From: JBBPYR01 sp038199755
Lineage (GTDB): Bacteria > Chloroflexota > Ktedonobacteria > Ktedonobacterales > Ktedonobacteraceae
DNA length: 8,861 nt
Assembly: GCA_038199755.1 (NCBI GenBank)
Contig: JBBPYR010000069.1
Coordinates: forward strand, 1 to 8,861
Direction: 5' to 3'
Of this stretch, positions 6,176-8,861 are shown piece by piece. The notes under the pieces were generated by a model. The model did no database searches. It was not told where the DNA came from and saw only the letters and a list, made by a program, of their open reading frames with translations. Both the position numbers and the translations under genes were made by a program. Positions within the stretch are counted from its first letter, which is position 1, and each line of letters starts with the position of its first letter.

Positions 6176-6928
6176 ATGCGCATTTCAGTGGTCGTTCCGG
6201 TTTATAACGAGGAGAAAACAGTAGCACAGGTGCTCACATTGCTTTCTCGCGTTCCCCTTACTCTTGAGGTTATTGTGGTGGATGATGCGTCCACTGATCG
6301 CACCTGGGAGATTTTACAAGAGCTGCGGCAGCAAGAGCCGTTCAACACCTATCGTTACGTGCGTCATGAGCACAATCAAGGCAAAGGCGTAGGGCTACGC
6401 ACTGGCTTCCGCATGGTAACAGGAGACATGGTAACAGTGCAGGATGCCGACATGGAGTACAATCCACAGGACCTGCCCGCGCTCGTGGCAAAATGGGAAG
6501 AGGCACAGGCAGCAGGCATAGAGCAGGTGGCAGTCTACGGCTATCGTGATCTTTCAGCCCAAAAATTCACGACGCGCTGGGGCAATCGCTTCCTTACTAC
6601 CCTCACCAACATCCTATTTGGCAGCCACATTCGCGATATGGAGACCTGCTACAAAATGATGCCCGGTGAAATCGCCCGTGCCCTGCCGATGGAGGGTCGC
6701 CGCTTTGAGATCGAGCCAGAAATCACCTCGTGCATCTTACAGGCTGGCTACACCATCGTTGAAGTGCCAATCGGCTATGAGCCCCGTAAGGAAAAGAAGT
6801 TATCCCCATGGAAGGATGGCTGGCCCGCGCTGGCGATGCTGTTGCGTCGTCGCTTCGGCAAGCCTTTTCGGGTTCCCGCCGCTGTAGCAACCGCCGCACC
6901 TGTCACTCAAACCTCCAAGGTCCATTAA
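6176..6928 (+). CDS. Family 2 glycosyltransferase, DPM1-like
   Basis: This 250-residue GT-A fold enzyme should move a sugar from a nucleotide-sugar to a lipid-phosphate carrier or similar acceptor at the inner face of the membrane. It starts with RISVVVPVYNEEKTV (2-16). The nucleotide-binding VVDDASTDRTW (34-44), the metal-binding DAD (90-92) and DMETCYKMM (154-162), typical of bacterial dolichyl/polyprenyl-phosphate mannosyl- or glucosyltransferase-like proteins, all follow, as do RRFEIEPEIT and VPIGYEPRKEKK. It has no C-terminal membrane helices, unlike GtrB/ArnC-type relatives. I chose ATG 6176, with AAGAGG (6161-6166) 9 bases upstream; a TTG at 6149 would add nine residues but has no ribosome site and overlaps a hairpin. 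The sugar and acceptor cannot be read from the sequence. No cell-wall gene cluster surrounds it here. Confidence 0.93.
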   Translation: MRISVVVPVYNEEKTVAQVLTLLSRVPLTLEVIVVDDASTDRTWEILQELRQQEPFNTYRYVRHEHNQGKGVGLRTGFRMVTGDMVTVQDADMEYNPQDLPALVAKWEEAQAAGIEQVAVYGYRDLSAQKFTTRWGNRFLTTLTNILFGSHIRDMETCYKMMPGEIARALPMEGRRFEIEPEITSCILQAGYTIVEVPIGYEPRKEKKLSPWKDGWPALAMLLRRRFGKPFRVPAAVATAAPVTQTSKVH

Positions 6929-6944
6929 CCCTCATCGTAGGCAT

Positions 6945-7002
6945 GACACGAATGACGCCCACCCACCACATACATAATGGCGCGGTGGGCGTCATCCGTG
7001 TC
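6945..7002 (+). terminator. Long stem-loop after the glycosyltransferase
   Basis: Positions 6945-6963 and 6984-7002 are complementary at 18 of 19 positions (single A-C mismatch at 6951/6996), with a 20-base loop. It begins 16 bases after the glycosyltransferase stop. No U-tract follows, so it is not a canonical intrinsic terminator; it may still end transcription or protect the 3' end of the mRNA. A stray TATAAT (7024-7029) lies just after it. Confidence 0.55.
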
Positions 7003-7056
7003 GCACTATGCCATCGTACATAGTATAATAAAGAAGAAGATTCAGTCCTTTAACTG

Positions 7057-7086
7057 TTGACAAGTATGCTACTCTTCTCCTATAGT
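7057..7086 (+). promoter_or_regulatory. Sigma-70-like promoter of the 7129-8359 gene pair
   Basis: A consensus TTGACA (7057-7062) is separated by 18 bases from TATAGT (7081-7086), which matches TATAAT at five of six positions. Transcription would start near 7093, about 36 bases before the ATG at 7129, with an AGAGGAG ribosome site at 7112-7118. It is the best promoter in the window. Confidence 0.7.
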
Positions 7087-7128
7087 TCATCATATATATT
7101 ATGCGTTATATAGAGGAGTTCCCACACT

Positions 7129-7401
7129 ATGACGCGCACAGGAATGACACGAGCAGGCACCCTGCTCGAAAAAGAAATTGGCCTACACACTATTTTTGAA
7201 GGGAAAGAGCATTCCTATGTTCATTGCGTCATCGCCGACGCCATTGACCCGGAGCGTCACTTTGAATGTCGTGTATTGGATGAAGATGATTTACCTGTAG
7301 CTATTGGACAGCAAATAACATTAGAAGTAATAAAAGTTGTTACCGAGCGGCAGAGCGGCATCGTGCGCTTTGATTGTCGCTTACCAAAGACGCAACAATA
7401 A
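7129..7401 (+). CDS. Unrecognised 90-residue protein
   Basis: I do not recognise this family. The gene is well supported: ATG at 7129 with AGAGGAG (7112-7118) 10 bases upstream, a strong promoter before it, and a following gene only 13 bases away. The 90-residue product is soluble, with no signal peptide or membrane helix, and acidic in the middle (RVLDEDDLPVAIG). It shows alternating hydrophobic stretches consistent with about five beta strands (HTIFEG, SYVHCVIAD, HFECRVLD, QITLEVIKVVT, GIVRFDCRL). That pattern fits a small barrel such as an OB-like fold, but this is a guess. The second half (about 7265-7345) is visibly AT-richer and uses TTA, ATA and GTA codons unlike the neighbouring genes, which may mean a different origin or low expression. 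An 8-bp hairpin (7150-7168) lies in codons 8-14. It is probably co-transcribed with the zinc-ribbon membrane gene; a functional link is inferred only. Confidence 0.8.
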   Translation: MTRTGMTRAGTLLEKEIGLHTIFEGKEHSYVHCVIADAIDPERHFECRVLDEDDLPVAIGQQITLEVIKVVTERQSGIVRFDCRLPKTQQ

Positions 7402-7414
7402 TGGGAGTCGCGGT

Positions 7415-8359
7415 ATGAAATGTTCTCGTTGCCAGGCTGAGCTGTCAGATTCGGCCACCTACTGCACCACGTGCGGCACACCAACACGCATCAATGTGCC
7501 AAGACAATTCTCTTATCTGCCTGCTGGTACACCACCCTGGCCGAGCAGTGCGCCGCAAGGTTTTTCATATTCAACCAATAAGGCACCAACGATAGCCACC
7601 TCGGTTTCGGCAACACCAGCGAAGCCAAAGATGTCTGCACGCGGCATGGTCACAGCCATAGCGGTTCTGATATTAGTCCCTCTCCTGGGCGCAGGCATCA
7701 CGTTTGCATCTCTCTATACCAATGGCAGCTTCAACTCGACACCGCAACCAGTCGTCCATGTTCCCACGCCAACCGTTGCCGCAACCCCTGGCACAGCCTC
7801 TACCCCTGCCGCGGGTACCACACCAAGCACAGGTAGCACTCCTGGCACGACCAGCAACAGTCTTCCTGCGGCATCCTCTTTCCAAAAGGCCAATGGCACA
7901 ACCAATATTGGTATTGCCCTCAAATATCCTGGCAATTGGGCCGAGGACGCAGTGCAGGCATCGACCAGTAGCAGTTATGTGCGCCTGCACCCACAGCAAA
8001 CACAATACGGCATTGTCTTTGTGCTGGAACGCTTCTCAGCTACGACATCTACCTCATTCAGCAGTCCCGATGACCTGAATAATCAATTGCTACAATCCAT
8101 CAGTACCGCACAAGGGGTACATAATTTACAAAACCTGCAATCCAGTACCCCACAACGCAGCATTGGTGGCACGAATTGGTCGGAGCAAGACACCGCCTAC
8201 ACCGACGATAATAGCAACAAAATCCGCTTGAGCACCATTTCAGTCCAGCATAACAAACTCTACTACAACATCCTCGTCATTTCGCCTGACCTCTACTACA
8301 ACGAGGCCATGCAGAAATACATCCAGCCCATGTTTGACTCCCTACAATTCCTCGCGTAA
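7415..8359 (+). CDS. Zinc-ribbon single-pass membrane protein, PsbP-like outer domain
   Basis: The 314-residue protein begins with a zinc ribbon (C3, C6, C17, C20). After a Pro/Ser-rich cytoplasmic stretch comes one membrane helix (about 79-101, MVTAIAVLILVPLLGAGITF). A Thr/Pro/Gly-rich spacer (about 108-152) with repeated TP-type steps looks like an exposed stalk. The C-terminal domain (about 155-314) has ALKYPGNWAED, YVRLHPQ, GIVFVLERF, RLSTISVQHNKLYYNILVISPD and FDSLQFLA, a pattern resembling PsbP/Mog1-like domains. The predicted topology is zinc ribbon inside, C-terminal domain outside. The ATG at 7415 follows GGGAG (7403-7407) by 7 bases; the upstream in-frame extension to 7337 overlaps the preceding gene and is unlikely. 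Related architecture is familiar from Ktedonobacteria, with no assigned function that I know. A role as an envelope sensor or lipid/protein-binding anchor is a guess. Confidence 0.85.
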   Translation: MKCSRCQAELSDSATYCTTCGTPTRINVPRQFSYLPAGTPPWPSSAPQGFSYSTNKAPTIATSVSATPAKPKMSARGMVTAIAVLILVPLLGAGITFASLYTNGSFNSTPQPVVHVPTPTVAATPGTASTPAAGTTPSTGSTPGTTSNSLPAASSFQKANGTTNIGIALKYPGNWAEDAVQASTSSSYVRLHPQQTQYGIVFVLERFSATTSTSFSSPDDLNNQLLQSISTAQGVHNLQNLQSSTPQRSIGGTNWSEQDTAYTDDNSNKIRLSTISVQHNKLYYNILVISPDLYYNEAMQKYIQPMFDSLQFLA

Positions 8360-8365
8360 AAACAT

Positions 8366-8441
8366 TGTGGGGGTGAGATTGATAAGGCCGAGGCGACCGC
8401 TTTGAAGCGGTCGCCTCGGCCTTATCAATCTCACCCCCACA
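8366..8441. terminator. Perfect 37-bp hairpin between convergent genes
   Basis: Positions 8366-8402 and 8405-8441 are exact reverse complements over 37 bases, leaving only a 2-base centre (TG, 8403-8404). The hairpin starts 6 bases after the zinc-ribbon gene stop (8357-8359) and ends 2 bases from the stop codon of the opposing phosphatase gene (8444-8446). In the minus direction the stem is followed within 3 bases by TTTTT (complement of 8358-8362), a good intrinsic terminator for the phosphatase gene. In the plus direction no U-run follows. A bidirectional terminator is the simplest reading. Confidence 0.85.
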
Positions 8442-8443
8442 GG

Positions 8444-8861
8444 CTATGCGGGCAACAACTGATCAATGCGCTCAAGAACAAATTGGGGCATGCGGTCAGG
8501 TGAGAGTTGTAGCAGGTCTTCAGCGGTGGTCTCGCCTGTGAGCACGAGGGCGGCAGCGCAGCCAGCCGCGAGAGCCATCGTGATATCGGTCGAGAGGCGA
8601 TCACCCACCATCACACAGTCAGGCAACGCAACATTGAGCCCATGTAGAGCAGCATACAGCATAGATGGGTCTGGCTTGCCAAAGATGACCTCACATTTCG
8701 TGCTGGTGCATGCTTCGATTGCCGCGGTGATAGCGGCAGCGTCCGGCTCACCACGTCCACCCGGCATGGGACAATAACGATCAGGGTTCGTAGCTAGCAG
8801 CCGCGCACGCTTATGAAACCAGATGGCGTCAAAAGCAATCTGCAACTTCTCATAGCTAAAA
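8444..8861 (-). CDS. HAD-IIA family hydrolase (NagD-type), 5' end missing
   Basis: This is the C-terminal part of a HAD-superfamily phosphatase of the NagD / 4-nitrophenylphosphatase group, which hydrolyses small phosphate esters in the cytosol. The frame stays open to the window edge, reading FSYEKLQIAFDAI across 8860-8825, so the true start and the catalytic DxD motif near the N terminus lie outside. Visible family features are LLATNPDRYCPMPGG in the cap region, GKPDPSM (the motif III Lys, near 8675) and VMVGDRLSTDI (motif IV Asp pair, near 8600), followed by VLTGETTAEDL. About 138 residues are present; full-length relatives have roughly 250-270, so nearly half is missing. A TTG at 8843-8845 is an internal Leu codon, not a start. 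The gene converges on the zinc-ribbon membrane gene, with a long hairpin between. The substrate cannot be named. Confidence 0.92.
   Translation of the reverse strand, partial: FSYEKLQIAFDAIWFHKRARLLATNPDRYCPMPGGRGEPDAAAITAAIEACTSTKCEVIFGKPDPSMLYAALHGLNVALPDCVMVGDRLSTDITMALAAGCAAALVLTGETTAEDLLQLSPDRMPQFVLERIDQLLPA

Noticed and set aside
7337..7414. Extended start of the zinc-ribbon membrane protein
   Set aside because: It would overlap the 90-residue gene and puts 26 unrelated residues before a zinc ribbon that normally begins the protein. GGGAG at 7403-7407 supports 7415.
1..8861. A defence island, mobile element or CRISPR array
   Set aside because: No transposase, integrase, cas, restriction or toxin-antitoxin gene and no spaced direct repeats were seen; the genes are mostly chromosomal housekeeping or signalling types.

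Overview
This window looks like ordinary chromosomal DNA of a Chloroflexota bacterium, most likely of the class Ktedonobacteria. The call rests on style, not on a marker gene: a soluble Ser/Thr kinase joined to a zinc ribbon and a WD40 propeller, small 'zinc ribbon + one membrane helix + PsbP-like' proteins, moderately GC-rich DNA, and good AGAGG-type ribosome binding sites. No rRNA, tRNA, CRISPR array, transposase or phage gene is visible.

Layout. On the minus strand, an orphan CheY-like receiver (1121-1501) is followed after 38 bases by plsX (45-1082), the acyl-phosphate-forming enzyme of phospholipid synthesis. A 207-base divergent promoter region (1502-1708) separates them from a plus-strand block. 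That block holds a zinc-ribbon/Ser-Thr kinase/seven-bladed WD40 protein (1709-3793), a single-domain AlkA-type DNA glycosylase (3937-4602), a J-domain protein with a degenerate beta-propeller tail (4613-6010), a DPM1-like family 2 glycosyltransferase (6176-6928), an unrecognised 90-residue protein (7129-7401) and a zinc-ribbon, single-pass membrane protein with a PsbP-like outer domain (7415-8359). A convergent minus-strand HAD-IIA (NagD-type) phosphatase gene is cut by the right edge (8444-8861).

How the parts may work together. The glycosylase and J-domain genes are 10 bases apart and probably co-translated. The 90-residue and zinc-ribbon membrane genes are 13 bases apart behind a strong sigma-70-like promoter. 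The kinase and J-domain proteins share a plan, a signalling or chaperone-partner domain at the N terminus and a propeller scaffold at the C terminus, which suggests a cytosolic signalling/proteostasis theme. There is no direct evidence that they form one system.

Non-coding regions are short (no gap over 300 bases) but rich in dyad symmetry. There is a perfect 37-base-pair hairpin between the convergent genes (8366-8441), an 18/19 hairpin after the glycosyltransferase (6945-7002), and a cluster of palindromes plus a hairpin ahead of the glycosyltransferase (6016-6148). I saw no clearly new defence or mobile system. The best candidates for novelty are the J-domain/propeller fusion, the exactly periodic WD40 repeats of the kinase, and the unrecognised 90-residue protein.
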